The translations under genes and the position numbers were made by a program. From positions 372,001-436,000 of the forward strand of contig NZ_CP106735.1 in assembly GCF_025639805.1 (NCBI RefSeq): 64,000 bases of DNA, in the 5' to 3' direction. This stretch comes from Reichenbachiella carrageenanivorans. Its GTDB lineage: Bacteria > Bacteroidota > Bacteroidia > Cytophagales > Cyclobacteriaceae. Below the pieces are notes generated by a model. It was not told the DNA's origin and searched no databases. It was given only the letters and a program-made list of their open reading frames with translations. Positions 35,765 to 45,633 of this stretch are shown here, piece after piece; the first letter of the stretch is position 1; every line of letters begins with the position of its first letter.

Positions 35765-38700
35765 TTAGAAACTCAAGTTCATTCCAACTAAGAAAGTCTT
35801 AGGTTGAGGATAAGCGCCACGATCGATACCTGAGTTTAAATTGTTCTGATTAAAAGCACCGATTTCCGGATCGTGTCCAATATCGTAACTGGTAAGCAGC
35901 CAAACGTTTTGTGCTGATACATAAAATCTGGCTCTACTCATGCCCCATTTACTTATCAACTCCTGCGGTAAAGAATATCCTAATTGAATATTTTTCAGTC
36001 TTAAGTAAGAGCCATCATGGATGTATCTATCTGAGATTCGAGTATTATTGTTCGCACTAGAGGCATCTGCTTTTGGCACTGTATTACTAGAACCGTCGCC
36101 ATCCCAGCTATTCACAACATATGCATACTTATTGTCATTAGTAGTCATGTTTTCATTTCTCCTTTGAACCGTATTATAGATTTCATTTCCTTTAACACCC
36201 TGTATAAGGATATTAAAATCGAAATTTTTGTACGACATCTGACCACTTACCCCATAATAAAAATCCGGAATTGGACTGCCAATAAAAGTTCTATCATTGT
36301 CATCAATCACATTATCATTATTCAAATCTTTGAATCGAATATCTCCGGGTGCTGCACCATCTTGCGTAGCATGACTATTTATCTCTCCTTGGTTTTGGAA
36401 AATTCCATCTGTAACGTATCCATAAAACGAACCAATTGACTGACCTAAATCAAATCGAGTTTCGAAATCTACATTACTGTTAATAATAGCAGATCCAGTA
36501 CCCAAACTCGTTACTTCATTCTTTACAGTCGTAATGTTTCCAGCGATTCCCCACTGAAAGGGGCCTTCACGATTTTCATAACCCATTTCTAGTTCAAATC
36601 CTGAATTTCTAACTTCTCCAGTGTTTACAATAGGATTACCTGGGGCAGAAGTTCCGAATTCAGAAAATCCTGAAAGAGACAATCCGGCTGACAACGGCAG
36701 TACCTGCTCAAGCAAAATATCGCTCGTAACTTTATCGTAGTAATCAACAACAATATTGACTTTGTTGTTAAATAAGCCCATATCAAGCCCAATATCCATT
36801 TGGGTAGTCGTTTCCCAACTAATATCCGAGTTTGCAACGTTAGGGATAAATATACCTGATGCTACACTTCCACTAGTACCTAGAATATATGATCCATTGG
36901 TGGCCAGCACTGGAAGGTACGAATACAACGGAATCTCCTGATTTCCAGATTGTCCCCAACTTGCTCGTAGTTTCAAATCAGAGATCGTACTGCTACCTGA
37001 TAGGAATGATTCTTCAGAAATACGCCATCCTGCAGACACGGCAGGGAATATACCATATTGATTCCCTTCAGCAAATCTTGAAGATCCATCAGCACGTATA
37101 CTTGCCGAAAACAAGTACTTGCTATCAAAATTGTAATTAATACGACCGAAATAAGATCTTAGTGCCCATTCTGATGCACTACCATTTGCCTGATCTCCTG
37201 TAGTTAAAGCATCCAGATAAATCAAATCATTCACAGGAGAATTAGTCTTACTACCTGTATGTGTTTCCATTTTGGATCCCTGCTGACTAAAGCCAGCCAA
37301 AACATTAATGTAGTGCAACTCATTGATCGTTTTAGCATACGTAAAAGTATTTTCAAAAAGGCCAATCAATTCATTGCTATCAAATCGAGTAGCGCTAGCT
37401 GTGCCATTAGTACTATTCCCATTAGCATAGGTTGGTACAAAGGTGTTGGATGCTGCATTAAGAAAGTCTGCTGCTACGTTCAACTTATATTTTAGCCCTT
37501 TAATAATCTCCCATTCTAAAAACATACTGCCTAAAAAACGATTCTTAAAAAACTGGTTTGTTCTTTCTTCAGCAATCGCCAAAGGGTTGTTTCTAACATA
37601 ACCATATGGAGAAGGATCAGTCGAACCTGCATAACTACCATCTGGATTATAAACCGGGTTAGTCGGGTGAGACCCTAAAGCTACTGCAACCACTCCTTCA
37701 GTACTTTGATCAGAAAAAACGACGTTCTCCTCAATTCTACTTACCGTAATGTTATTGCCGAATTTCACCTTATCGGATAATTTATGCTTAGAGTTGAACC
37801 GGAATGAATACCTGTCCATATCTGAGTTTTCGATAATACCCTCTTGGCTATAATACCCACCTGAAACAAAATATTGTGACACATCGGAGCCTCCAGACAA
37901 GCTAACCTGCACATTGCTGATCATAGCATTTCTAAAAATAGCATCTTGCCAATCCGTTCCTTCTCCCAATGAAGCTGGGTTACTATATCTCGGCAACTGA
38001 GCTGCACCACCGTTTGTCACAAAACTTTCGTTCATGAACGTTGCATATTCTTCAGCATTCATCACATCCACTTTCTTTCGGATAGATTGAACACCCGTAT
38101 ATGCATCCAAGTTTACTTTTAATTTCCCACTAGAGCCACTTTTGGTAGTGATGAGTACTACACCGTTGGCAGATCTCGATCCATATATTGAAGCGGATGC
38201 TCCATCCTTCAATACTTCAATTGACTCTATGTCTCCAGGGTTGATCGTATTAAGCACGTTAGTACTTTGTCCAAATTCAATTGAACTTCTACCGCTGTTA
38301 CTATTAAAAACTGGGATACCATCTATCACGTATAACGGTTCACTATTGCCCGGCGTACCAACGCCTCTAATTCTTACCGAAACATTTCCTCCTGGTGCTC
38401 CAGAATTTTGCAAAATATGAACACCTCCAGCGCGTCCGCCAATGGCCTGATCTAAACCTGTAACTGAAGTTTTCATTAACTCCTTTGCCTTCAATGAAGT
38501 AATGGAACCAGTCAACTCTCGTTTATCCTGCTCTCCATAGCCAATCACAACAACATCTTCTAGGGTCTCAATATCTTCCATTAAAGTGATGTTAACTGTA
38601 CTTCTTCCCCCAACTGCGACCTCCTGAGTAATAAAACCAATCGACGAAATCACTAGAACTGCATCGTCAGAGATACTCAGAGAAAAGTTCCCTTCAACAT

Positions 38701-39202
38701 CAGAGGTTGTGCCTTGACCTGTGCCTTTCACCAATATAGTGACACCAGGAAGACCCATCCCGTCTTGATCGGTGACTTTTCCAGTAATGTCGGCAGGCAA
38801 TTCTACTATAACTCTGGTCCGTGTGCGGTCTTCTGAACTATTCAGTTGACCAACAGAAATAGTTGCATCAATTTGGCGGAATTTAACATTGGCCTGTTCA
38901 GATATTTCAAGTAGAATTTGTTCGACTGTAGCTCCATTTGACCGAATATTAACCGGCTTATCCAGGTCTACTTTTTCCTTGCTGAATACGAAAGTGAAAT
39001 CTGTCTTTTCCTCGATTTGACTCAAGGCCTCAGACAACGTCGTATTGTTTAGTTCAATATCAATTTGAACTTCTTTGACGCTCTTTATTTGTGCAGCGCC
39101 CTCTTCAGCTAGTAGTGTTGTCATGCTCACACACATCACTAGCAAAACGTAAAATGATAATTTACTCAAAACTATCAGGTTTTGTAAAATTTTGCTTTTC
39201 AT
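35765..39202 (-). CDS. susC: SusC-like TonB-dependent transporter with STN signalling domain (PUL A)
   Basis: An 1145-aa outer-membrane receptor. After a signal peptide comes an STN domain (about 45-115; NNTTLSEALSQIEEKTDFTF), then a CarboxypepD-regulatory-like domain (about 138-220; ITGKVTDQDGMGLPGVTI), a TonB-box/plug region with LEDVVVIGYG and the SusC plug motif (PLYVIDGIPV, SIEVLKDGASASIYGSRSANGV), and a 22-strand barrel ending MNLSF. The STN domain is the part that signals to a FecR anti-sigma factor, and FecR and an ECF sigma are encoded directly upstream. It therefore both imports oligosaccharide with SusD and reports its presence. Confidence 0.96.
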   Translation of the reverse strand: MKSKILQNLIVLSKLSFYVLLVMCVSMTTLLAEEGAAQIKSVKEVQIDIELNNTTLSEALSQIEEKTDFTFVFSKEKVDLDKPVNIRSNGATVEQILLEISEQANVKFRQIDATISVGQLNSSEDRTRTRVIVELPADITGKVTDQDGMGLPGVTILVKGTGQGTTSDVEGNFSLSISDDAVLVISSIGFITQEVAVGGRSTVNITLMEDIETLEDVVVIGYGEQDKRELTGSITSLKAKELMKTSVTGLDQAIGGRAGGVHILQNSGAPGGNVSVRIRGVGTPGNSEPLYVIDGIPVFNSNSGRSSIEFGQSTNVLNTINPGDIESIEVLKDGASASIYGSRSANGVVLITTKSGSSGKLKVNLDAYTGVQSIRKKVDVMNAEEYATFMNESFVTNGGAAQLPRYSNPASLGEGTDWQDAIFRNAMISNVQVSLSGGSDVSQYFVSGGYYSQEGIIENSDMDRYSFRFNSKHKLSDKVKFGNNITVSRIEENVVFSDQSTEGVVAVALGSHPTNPVYNPDGSYAGSTDPSPYGYVRNNPLAIAEERTNQFFKNRFLGSMFLEWEIIKGLKYKLNVAADFLNAASNTFVPTYANGNSTNGTASATRFDSNELIGLFENTFTYAKTINELHYINVLAGFSQQGSKMETHTGSKTNSPVNDLIYLDALTTGDQANGSASEWALRSYFGRINYNFDSKYLFSASIRADGSSRFAEGNQYGIFPAVSAGWRISEESFLSGSSTISDLKLRASWGQSGNQEIPLYSYLPVLATNGSYILGTSGSVASGIFIPNVANSDISWETTTQMDIGLDMGLFNNKVNIVVDYYDKVTSDILLEQVLPLSAGLSLSGFSEFGTSAPGNPIVNTGEVRNSGFELEMGYENREGPFQWGIAGNITTVKNEVTSLGTGSAIINSNVDFETRFDLGQSIGSFYGYVTDGIFQNQGEINSHATQDGAAPGDIRFKDLNNDNVIDDNDRTFIGSPIPDFYYGVSGQMSYKNFDFNILIQGVKGNEIYNTVQRRNENMTTNDNKYAYVVNSWDGDGSSNTVPKADASSANNNTRISDRYIHDGSYLRLKNIQLGYSLPQELISKWGMSRARFYVSAQNVWLLTSYDIGHDPEIGAFNQNNLNSGIDRGAYPQPKTFLVGMNLSF

Positions 39203-39213
39203 AAAATAGTTTA

Positions 39214-39240
39214 ATTATAGTTTAATCGTTAGTTGATCCA
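39214..39240 (-). promoter_or_regulatory. SusC leader motif shared with the sigma-gene upstream region
   Basis: A 27-nt stretch ending 12 nt before the SusC start matches 41129-41154 upstream of the ECF sigma gene with one gap and one change (plus-strand core AATCGTTA-TTGATCCA). A shared target of the sigma factor or a duplication relic would both explain it. Confidence 0.4.
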
Positions 39241-39311
39241 TACATCATATTCCTGATAATTTTTTGGCGATAGGAAATGATGCTGGCTTATAGGGTTTAT
39301 TTCATAGGCAA

Positions 39312-40442
39312 TTATTTAAATTTTAAGGTTACGGCTTGTCCTTCGATGACATAGTCAAAATCGAGAGAATGCCCGATATTATTCAATACATGATCCAGTG
39401 ACTGGTTCTTAAATTTACCACTAAGACTCAACCGCTTCTGTTTCTCGGTATCAGAACATGTGATATCAACTGCATACCATCTGTTTAATGTTATTATAAC
39501 TTCATCAAGAGGTGTTTCATCAAAGGATAGGATGCTCTGCCGCCACATAGCCAACTCTTCAACTGATTTCGTGCTATGTTCAAACGCTCCAGTTGCTGGT
39601 TTGTAAACTACTGATTCATCAGGTTTTAAAATCAATTTATCATCTGATACCATTGATTTTACCTCTACACTGCCTTCTACCAAAGCCACATGCACGTCCT
39701 TAGTGAAGGAATTGACGTTAAATGATGTACCGAGTGCAGTTGTAGATACCGACCTAGATATCACAGTAAATGGTCGATCTACATCTTTGGCCACTTCAAA
39801 ATACGCTTCGCCATTCAGGAGAATCTCTCTTTTTTCGTTGGTAAACCCCTTCACATATTTGATTTCACTTTCTGCGTTAAGGTGCACTATACTCCCATCC
39901 GACAAGTGGATTTTTGACTTTTGACCAGAGGGATTTCTTTTTACAATAACGACATCTTTTTCGGCTGTTGCTACTGTCTTCACCTTTATGTCAGAATAAA
40001 TCCAATACCCTCCTATAAGTAATCCAGCCACAACAGCAGCATACCGAATGAACTGACTAATGAATAAACGATTCTTCTTGACCTTCCACGTAGCATAACT
40101 TTGCTCATCATCAACGGGATCTAAGGCATCTACCTCAGTAATAATTCTATCCCAGAGTTTTGGCTTGTTTTCTTCTCGTGTCCATTCAGCAGGGAGCTGA
40201 TTTGACTTGATCATTTGTCTAGCTAACTCTAGCTCCTTCTTGGTGTAGGAATTGTACTCTGCAATTAACTCGAATGGCAATTGGGCATCAAACCCCAGAT
40301 CGACAATACGCTGCCTAAAATCAGGGTCTAATAATAATTTTTGTATGTGCTCTAAATTTTTCAATAACTCTTCTTTGATACTAAGAGTCAGAAATAGAAA
40401 AATCTCATACCCTAAATAGATTTTTTTCAAATAAAAATGCAA
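39312..40442 (-). CDS. fecR: FecR-type anti-sigma factor
   Basis: About 376 aa in the longest frame. An N-terminal cytoplasmic part (to about 130) is followed by one membrane helix (about 132-150, YAAVVAGLLIGGYWIYS) and a periplasmic FecR domain (GEAYFEVAKDVDRPFTVI, ALGTSFNV, ALVEGSV) with a C-terminal DUF4974/STN-like module (VDITCSDTEKQKRLSLSGKF...). The first codon is TTG and no ATG precedes KNLEHIQKLL. A TTG at 40364 would give a more typical FecR start, so the true start is uncertain. With the longer start it overlaps the sigma gene by 16 nt. It would hold the sigma factor until SusC's STN domain signals substrate. Confidence 0.92.
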   Translation of the reverse strand: MHFYLKKIYLGYEIFLFLTLSIKEELLKNLEHIQKLLLDPDFRQRIVDLGFDAQLPFELIAEYNSYTKKELELARQMIKSNQLPAEWTREENKPKLWDRIITEVDALDPVDDEQSYATWKVKKNRLFISQFIRYAAVVAGLLIGGYWIYSDIKVKTVATAEKDVVIVKRNPSGQKSKIHLSDGSIVHLNAESEIKYVKGFTNEKREILLNGEAYFEVAKDVDRPFTVISRSVSTTALGTSFNVNSFTKDVHVALVEGSVEVKSMVSDDKLILKPDESVVYKPATGAFEHSTKSVEELAMWRQSILSFDETPLDEVIITLNRWYAVDITCSDTEKQKRLSLSGKFKNQSLDHVLNNIGHSLDFDYVIEGQAVTLKFK

Positions 40443-41044
40443 AATACTGTTAATAGGCCAGCGTTCTTCTTGAGATTCCGGATGGCTCTTGACAATAAAT
40501 TATAGGCCGTCCCTATAGAAATATTCATTATTTCGGCTATTTCTGCACCTTCAAAATTTTGAAAGAACTTCAAATAAATGATTTCCATTTGTTTCTGAGG
40601 GAGATTATCAACGAGCACCTTAAGCTCATCTCCACCAAACTCATTTTGATTTTCTATTGTGTTTTCAGGAATATGATTGAGGTGTTCGTCTGAAGTAAGG
40701 TTTCTGGTCTTTTGCGCATACTTGATCAAATTATTCCTTAGCGACTTTAACAGGTAGACTCGCATATTAGATTTAATCTCTATTGAAGTTCTGTTTTTCC
40801 AGATATACAAAAAAAGATCTTGAATATGATCTTCCACAACTTCTAGGATTGGAACAATTTTGAAACCGACATTCAACAACAGATTATAATTACTATCATA
40901 AATGCTCTCAAGTGCCTTTTTATTTCCTTCTCTACATGAGTGCCAAACAAGCCTGTCTGATACTTTTTCTCCCTTCTTTATCGACTGGAAATCTGGTGAT
41001 ATGCTGTAATTATTCTTCAATGAAAACAAAGCGCACTTTCTCAA
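40427..41044 (-). CDS. ECF RNA polymerase sigma factor (FecI-like)
   Basis: Up to 205 aa. Region 2 is at about 40-110 (YDSNYNLLLNVGF, IQDLFLYIWKNR, the typical LFxxLW-like -10 recognition helix) and region 4 at about 135-195 (LPQKQMEIIYLKFFQNFEGAEIAEIMNISIGTAYN). The longest frame starts at a TTG at 41044 and contains no early ATG, so the true start is unclear; a typical ECF start would lie nearer VSDRLVWHSC. Upstream of FecR and SusC-STN it completes a sigma/anti-sigma/transducer circuit driving PUL A. It may also regulate itself through the motif at 41129-41154. Confidence 0.9.
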   Translation of the reverse strand: MRKCALFSLKNNYSISPDFQSIKKGEKVSDRLVWHSCREGNKKALESIYDSNYNLLLNVGFKIVPILEVVEDHIQDLFLYIWKNRTSIEIKSNMRVYLLKSLRNNLIKYAQKTRNLTSDEHLNHIPENTIENQNEFGGDELKVLVDNLPQKQMEIIYLKFFQNFEGAEIAEIMNISIGTAYNLLSRAIRNLKKNAGLLTVFCIFI

Positions 41045-41343
41045 ATATATAAAAAAACTCCTTCAGATACTATTAATACGATTACATCCGTTCTACATAA
41101 TCATTAGAATACTGTAATTTTGCCCATGATTATAGTTAATCGTTAATTGATCCAAGTTGAGGGCAAGGTATTTGGCGATACTCGTTCTCAATTGCTTGGA
41201 ACACAAGATGCCGGAGTAGATACTATTCCGGCTTTGTTGTTTCTTGTAGGTGTTCAGATTGATTCTAAGCATCACATCCAGCCACAGTCTCATGTTTAGA
41301 GACTTCCCTAGTTGAAAATCGTGATTCGCGAACCCCAAATTTG
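41045..41343. other. Intergenic region between sigma and GH95 genes
   Basis: It contains the motif at 41129-41154 shared with the SusC leader, and a 9-bp hairpin (41210-41218 with 41224-41232, one G-T pair) that may end the GH95 transcript. An 84-codon minus-strand frame (41093-41347) overlaps all of this and the GH95 stop by 4 nt. Its composition looks non-coding and I do not accept it as a gene. Confidence 0.5.
41129..41154 (-). promoter_or_regulatory. Sigma-gene upstream motif shared with SusC leader
   Basis: A 26-nt match to 39214-39240 with the same orientation relative to the downstream gene. It lies about 85 nt upstream of the sigma gene's longest start. Candidate ECF-dependent or shared regulatory site. 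Confidence 0.4.
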
Positions 41344-43749
41344 TCATTTTAATGATATCGTCTGACCAGGATCAAGCGCTATTTCTCGTTCCTGATTCTT
41401 ATATTTCACAGTAGTTCTTCCTCCCTTTTTAGCCTTTATTTCAGCATTCACCAATTGACCTTCATTCCATTCCATAGCAATTTCAAAACCACCACGGGCA
41501 CGCAATCCACTCACCGATCCCTCACTCCATGCATCTGGCAAGGCAGGCAGTAAATGAATATTGCCTTCGTGAGATTGCAACAACATTTCTACCACGCCGG
41601 CAGCACCTCCAAAATTGCCATCGATCTGAAACGGAGGGTGCGCATCTAAGAGGTTAGGATAAGTACCTCCTCCATTGTTGTAATTGGTATCTGAAACCGA
41701 AGGTTCTACATAATGCAGCAAAGTCCGATACATTTTGTAGGCATGATTTCCGTCTTGCAATCTTGCCCAAAGGTTGATCCTCCATCCTTTTGACCAGCCG
41801 GTTGATTCGTCCCCTTTGATCTCTAGTGTTTTTTTAGACGCGGCAGCCAATTCAGGGGTATTATTAAGCGAAATATGATATCCTGGGTATAGGCCAAATA
41901 GATGCGACTGGTGACGGTGCTGAGGGTCAGCATCTTCCCAATCGTGATACCATTCTTGTAAATTTCCCTTTTCACCTATCTGGTAGGGATGCATTTTCGT
42001 CAACGCCTCCTCCAATTCAGCCCTAAAATTTGCATCAATATCCAATATTTCTGAGGCTTTGATCAATTGCATGAAGCTTTCTCGAATCATGGCCAAGTCA
42101 GCCGTTGCTCCGTACAACGTATATCCCTTATATCCTCCATTGGTCAAATAGGTGTTTTCTGGCGAAGTGGATGGCGATGTAATCAGATTGCCTTGGCTGT
42201 CTTCTATCATCCAGTTTAAACAAAACTCTGCTGACCCTTTCATTAAAGGGTACGCTACATTCTTCAGGAAATCTTTGTCTTGTGTAAACTGAAAATGCTC
42301 CCATAGATGCGTCACCAGCCAGGCCCCACTCATGTTCCAGTTGGCCCATTGCGGACTTCCATTTCCAAAATCACCCACAGGATTACTCATGGCCCATATA
42401 TCTGAAGAATGGCAGGCGGCCCAACCTTTATCTACGCCATAGAATGTTTTCGCGGTTACCGCACCTGTCTTTGAGAGATTGTCGATATAGCTGAGTAACG
42501 GCATATGAAACTCAGAAAGATTAGCTGTTTCGGCCAACCAATAGTTTTCTTCCAGATTAATATTCATGGTATAATTGCTACACCACGGCGGCTGTATTTG
42601 TAGATTCCAAATGCCTTGCAAGGTAGCTGGAACGCCTTTGGTTCGAGAGCTGGAAATCAACAAGTAACGACCATACTGAAAGTACAATACTTCCAAGTTT
42701 TTATCCTCTGCACCTTGGTAGTACCTCCTGAGGCGTTCGTCTGTAGGCAGGTAAGGTGCGGTAGTTTTGCCCAGATTCAGTTGCACTCGGTCAAAAAATG
42801 GTTGATAATCGGCCAAGTGCTTTTCCTTAATCAGATCAAAACCCTTGTTGAAAGCGGAAAAAAGTTGATAATCAGCTAAGGTCTCATTGTCCACCCCTTC
42901 TTTGGCCGGATCTTTATCGAAGCCATTAAAACTTGTCGCTATGGAAATATAAAGCGTAGCTTCAGAGGCTCCGTGTACCACCAGCGAACTATCTGTATAG
43001 GTCAAATTTCCACCTTCATTTTCTGCTTTCACGTAAGTGGAAAAGCGTGTGCCTCGGTTCGCATCGAAGCGTACAGGGTCTACCACATATTTCTGGACAT
43101 TGTGCGCGACATAATACGGTGCATACCCATCGGCTTTTAGCACTTCATTTTCTATGGTCGTATGGTATTTCAACAGACTGTTGAATTTTATACTAAAATG
43201 AAGTGCTGCTTTCTTATCAGCCGTCAGCTTCACTACCATGATTCGATCGGGATGAGAAACCAAGTATTCACGAGAATAATTCACACCGCCCACCTGATAC
43301 GTGGCCTTGGAAATAGCTTTGCTGATATCCAATTCGCGGTAGTAATTTTCTACTTCTCCCTCATGTTCAAAATTGATCATGAGCATCCCCAAAGGCGCGT
43401 ATGACTCTGTAAATTTTCCTTGAACGTTGCGGTTTAGTTGGTCTGCCAGTGCATAATCTTCATTTTTCAAAGCTTCTCTTACCTGCGGGATAAAAGTATG
43501 GGCGTCTGGATTCATATTTGGGTTTACAGGTTCGCCCGACCAGAGGGTAGCATCATTCAGATGAATCTGATCTGAGGCTACCCCACCAAAAACCGAAGCA
43601 CCCAGTTTGCCATTGCCAAGCACCAAGCTCTCTTCAAAACAAGTTGCCGCTTCATCATACCAGAGTACGGTAGTTGATTGTGCTACGGCAGTTTGCACAA
43701 CGACCATACAACCTATAAATAAGCGAAAAAGATTTTTTAGTCTGCTCAT
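41344..43749 (-). CDS. GH95 alpha-L-fucosidase / alpha-L-galactosidase
   Basis: 801 aa from the ATG at 43749, which begins the signal peptide (MSRLKNLFRLF...TAVAQ). The longer frame starts with a TTG at 43776. The N-terminal beta-sandwich starts LWYDEAATCFEESLVLGNGKLGA and contains IHLNDATLWSG. The (alpha/alpha)6 barrel carries the GH95 catalytic set: TMNINLEENYW (Asn396, Asn398), TSPEN (Glu531, general acid) and IDGNFGG (Asp710). Spacing agrees with characterised inverting GH95 enzymes. It removes alpha-1,2-linked L-fucose or alpha-L-galactose; sequence alone does not decide which. It lies 66 nt after GH43 and upstream of the regulators. Confidence 0.93.
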   Translation of the reverse strand: MSRLKNLFRLFIGCMVVVQTAVAQSTTVLWYDEAATCFEESLVLGNGKLGASVFGGVASDQIHLNDATLWSGEPVNPNMNPDAHTFIPQVREALKNEDYALADQLNRNVQGKFTESYAPLGMLMINFEHEGEVENYYRELDISKAISKATYQVGGVNYSREYLVSHPDRIMVVKLTADKKAALHFSIKFNSLLKYHTTIENEVLKADGYAPYYVAHNVQKYVVDPVRFDANRGTRFSTYVKAENEGGNLTYTDSSLVVHGASEATLYISIATSFNGFDKDPAKEGVDNETLADYQLFSAFNKGFDLIKEKHLADYQPFFDRVQLNLGKTTAPYLPTDERLRRYYQGAEDKNLEVLYFQYGRYLLISSSRTKGVPATLQGIWNLQIQPPWCSNYTMNINLEENYWLAETANLSEFHMPLLSYIDNLSKTGAVTAKTFYGVDKGWAACHSSDIWAMSNPVGDFGNGSPQWANWNMSGAWLVTHLWEHFQFTQDKDFLKNVAYPLMKGSAEFCLNWMIEDSQGNLITSPSTSPENTYLTNGGYKGYTLYGATADLAMIRESFMQLIKASEILDIDANFRAELEEALTKMHPYQIGEKGNLQEWYHDWEDADPQHRHQSHLFGLYPGYHISLNNTPELAAASKKTLEIKGDESTGWSKGWRINLWARLQDGNHAYKMYRTLLHYVEPSVSDTNYNNGGGTYPNLLDAHPPFQIDGNFGGAAGVVEMLLQSHEGNIHLLPALPDAWSEGSVSGLRARGGFEIAMEWNEGQLVNAEIKAKKGGRTTVKYKNQEREIALDPGQTISLK

Positions 43750-43815
43750 TGTAGCGCTGTTAAAAACACGCCCCAATCTTGTTTATTCATTATTGTCCTG
43801 ATTAAAATATTCATG

Positions 43816-45453
43816 CTACTTGGCTTTGAGGACTACATGATCCCAGTAACCCACACCGTCGAAATCTGATGAGGTAGTACACCGCAATGGCACCATGGAA
43901 GATTCGCCACTGTTGAACGTACCTTTGAACTCCACCCATTCACCAGCTCGTGTCTTGGCGTCAAGCTCAAATCGACAAGTTTCATCAAACGCTCCCTTTG
44001 TATCAAATATGACCTGGCCGCGAGTGCCCTTATCGATTTTTACAAGTACGTTCAGCTCATAATCAGTATTCGGTAAAACCTCCACTTGCTGAACGACCTC
44101 ACTAGGACTTCCTTTGCCGCTATATTGAAGTGAATAGTAGCCTTTAGCCGTAGGGTCCAACTGACTCGTACACTGTACAGTTTGGCTTCTCCAATACTTC
44201 ACCAGTTTTTGTGTTGAGACTTCAAAAGAGGGATTTTTCACCAAGTTTTCTGTATTCGATTTAGAAATCCTGAGAGACGAAATCACATCCGAGCATCCTA
44301 TGGGAATCAAATCAATCCTGTCTTCCTCAAATTGCCAGGATTTACCCTTGAAGTTATCTTGCTCAAAACATTCAACCACGTAGCCTTCTGGGATTTGAAT
44401 CGAAGACACTGCATTTGGCTCAATCCCATTTTCTCGCAATTTTGCTTCATTATATTCTCCCTCTGGTAAGGCACCAAACATTTTATTGAAGTTGATGTCG
44501 TTGTGGAACGTGGGCAGATCTACTCCTAAGGTCTTCTGTACCATTTGTATAGTACCATCTTCATTAAAGTAGATCGGGTCGAAACATATAGAACGGTTGG
44601 TCTCTATACCCCCGGACAATTCTCCATTATGATAAAAAATATACCACTGCCCTTTAAATTCGACTACAGAACCATGCATGGTAATAATACTGTTGTGAGT
44701 CATGATCGAGCCTTTGGGTTCCCATGGCCCCAGCGGATGGTCACTCATCGAATATTGCATCTCATTATACGGTCGCTTATGATCAGGATATATCATGTAG
44801 TATTTTCCTTCGCGCTTGAAAACAAAGGGGCCTTCGCGGTGCTCATCAACGCCCTGCTGATGCACCATCTCGCCTTCAATCTCCATCATGTTTTCTTTCA
44901 GCTTAGCCGCAAAACACTTGGCATCCACCACGGCGTATAGGTAGGTTTGGCCATCATCATCAATAAAAATATTTGGGTCGCAATATGTCAGTCCCCCTTT
45001 CACGATACCTTGCAATTCAAATCCTGACGCTGGCTTTTTACTGGTGGCTAAACCCAGCTCCCATTCCATCTCTTTATTCTTATGAGGAAAATAAAAATAG
45101 TATGTTCCATCTTTGTAGACACAGTCTGGCGCCCACATAAATCCACCTTTTTCGGTTCCCCAATCTACATCTCTCGAATGAAGAAATTCGCCATGATCTT
45201 GCCAGGTAATCATGTCGTCTGTTGAGAAAATATGATAGCCGTCCATGGTTTCATACCACTCAGAAGAAGGGGCAACATCTGTAGAAGGGTAGACATATAG
45301 ACGCCCATCTTCCCATACTCGGGCAGTTGCATCGGCGGTAAATAGGTGACTTACAAATGGGTTGGATCGACGCTTTTGAGCGTTAGTTTTTGATCCAAAT
45401 GAAACAAGTAAGATCAAAGTAAACAGTGAAAATAGTTTTTGTAAGTTTTTCAT
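43816..45453 (-). CDS. GH43 glycosidase with beta/gamma-crystallin-like and C-terminal CBM domains
   Basis: A 545-aa exported enzyme (signal peptide 1-26). The five-bladed propeller domain has the GH43 triad: Asp41 in TADATARVW (base), Asp159 in CDPNIFIDDDG (pKa modulator) and Glu207 in HREGPF (acid). At about 365-405 a segment (YVVECFEQDNFKGKSWQFEE, then VISSLRIS) reads as a beta/gamma-crystallin-like repeat, unusual in this family. Residues 410-545 form a CBM4/9- or CBM-like jelly roll (LVKNPSFEV...). GH43 enzymes release arabinose, xylose or galactose, so the target glycan has side chains beyond fucose. First gene of PUL A in transcription order; no T9SS tail. Confidence 0.85.
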   Translation of the reverse strand: MKNLQKLFSLFTLILLVSFGSKTNAQKRRSNPFVSHLFTADATARVWEDGRLYVYPSTDVAPSSEWYETMDGYHIFSTDDMITWQDHGEFLHSRDVDWGTEKGGFMWAPDCVYKDGTYYFYFPHKNKEMEWELGLATSKKPASGFELQGIVKGGLTYCDPNIFIDDDGQTYLYAVVDAKCFAAKLKENMMEIEGEMVHQQGVDEHREGPFVFKREGKYYMIYPDHKRPYNEMQYSMSDHPLGPWEPKGSIMTHNSIITMHGSVVEFKGQWYIFYHNGELSGGIETNRSICFDPIYFNEDGTIQMVQKTLGVDLPTFHNDINFNKMFGALPEGEYNEAKLRENGIEPNAVSSIQIPEGYVVECFEQDNFKGKSWQFEEDRIDLIPIGCSDVISSLRISKSNTENLVKNPSFEVSTQKLVKYWRSQTVQCTSQLDPTAKGYYSLQYSGKGSPSEVVQQVEVLPNTDYELNVLVKIDKGTRGQVIFDTKGAFDETCRFELDAKTRAGEWVEFKGTFNSGESSMVPLRCTTSSDFDGVGYWDHVVLKAK

Positions 45454-45633
45454 TTTAGTATCTGATTATTAATAAAATTAGGTTAGTTGTTAGCTTATGA
45501 TTTCGATGATCGCTTTTGGTTTATTCTGGCCTTGGGTCTTGAAAGTGTCAGCGCAAAGAAGAGCGTCACGGTCCTATCAGTTTATGTAAGCCATTGATAT
45601 GATCGTTTTTCTCTCACCTTTCATTAACTCTTA

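Noticed and set aside
41093..41347. 84-codon minus-strand frame overlapping the GH95 stop by 4 nt
   Set aside because: It runs through a hairpin and through a motif shared with the SusC leader, its composition is that of AT-rich non-coding DNA, and it shows no family features. The 4-nt overlap could be chance.
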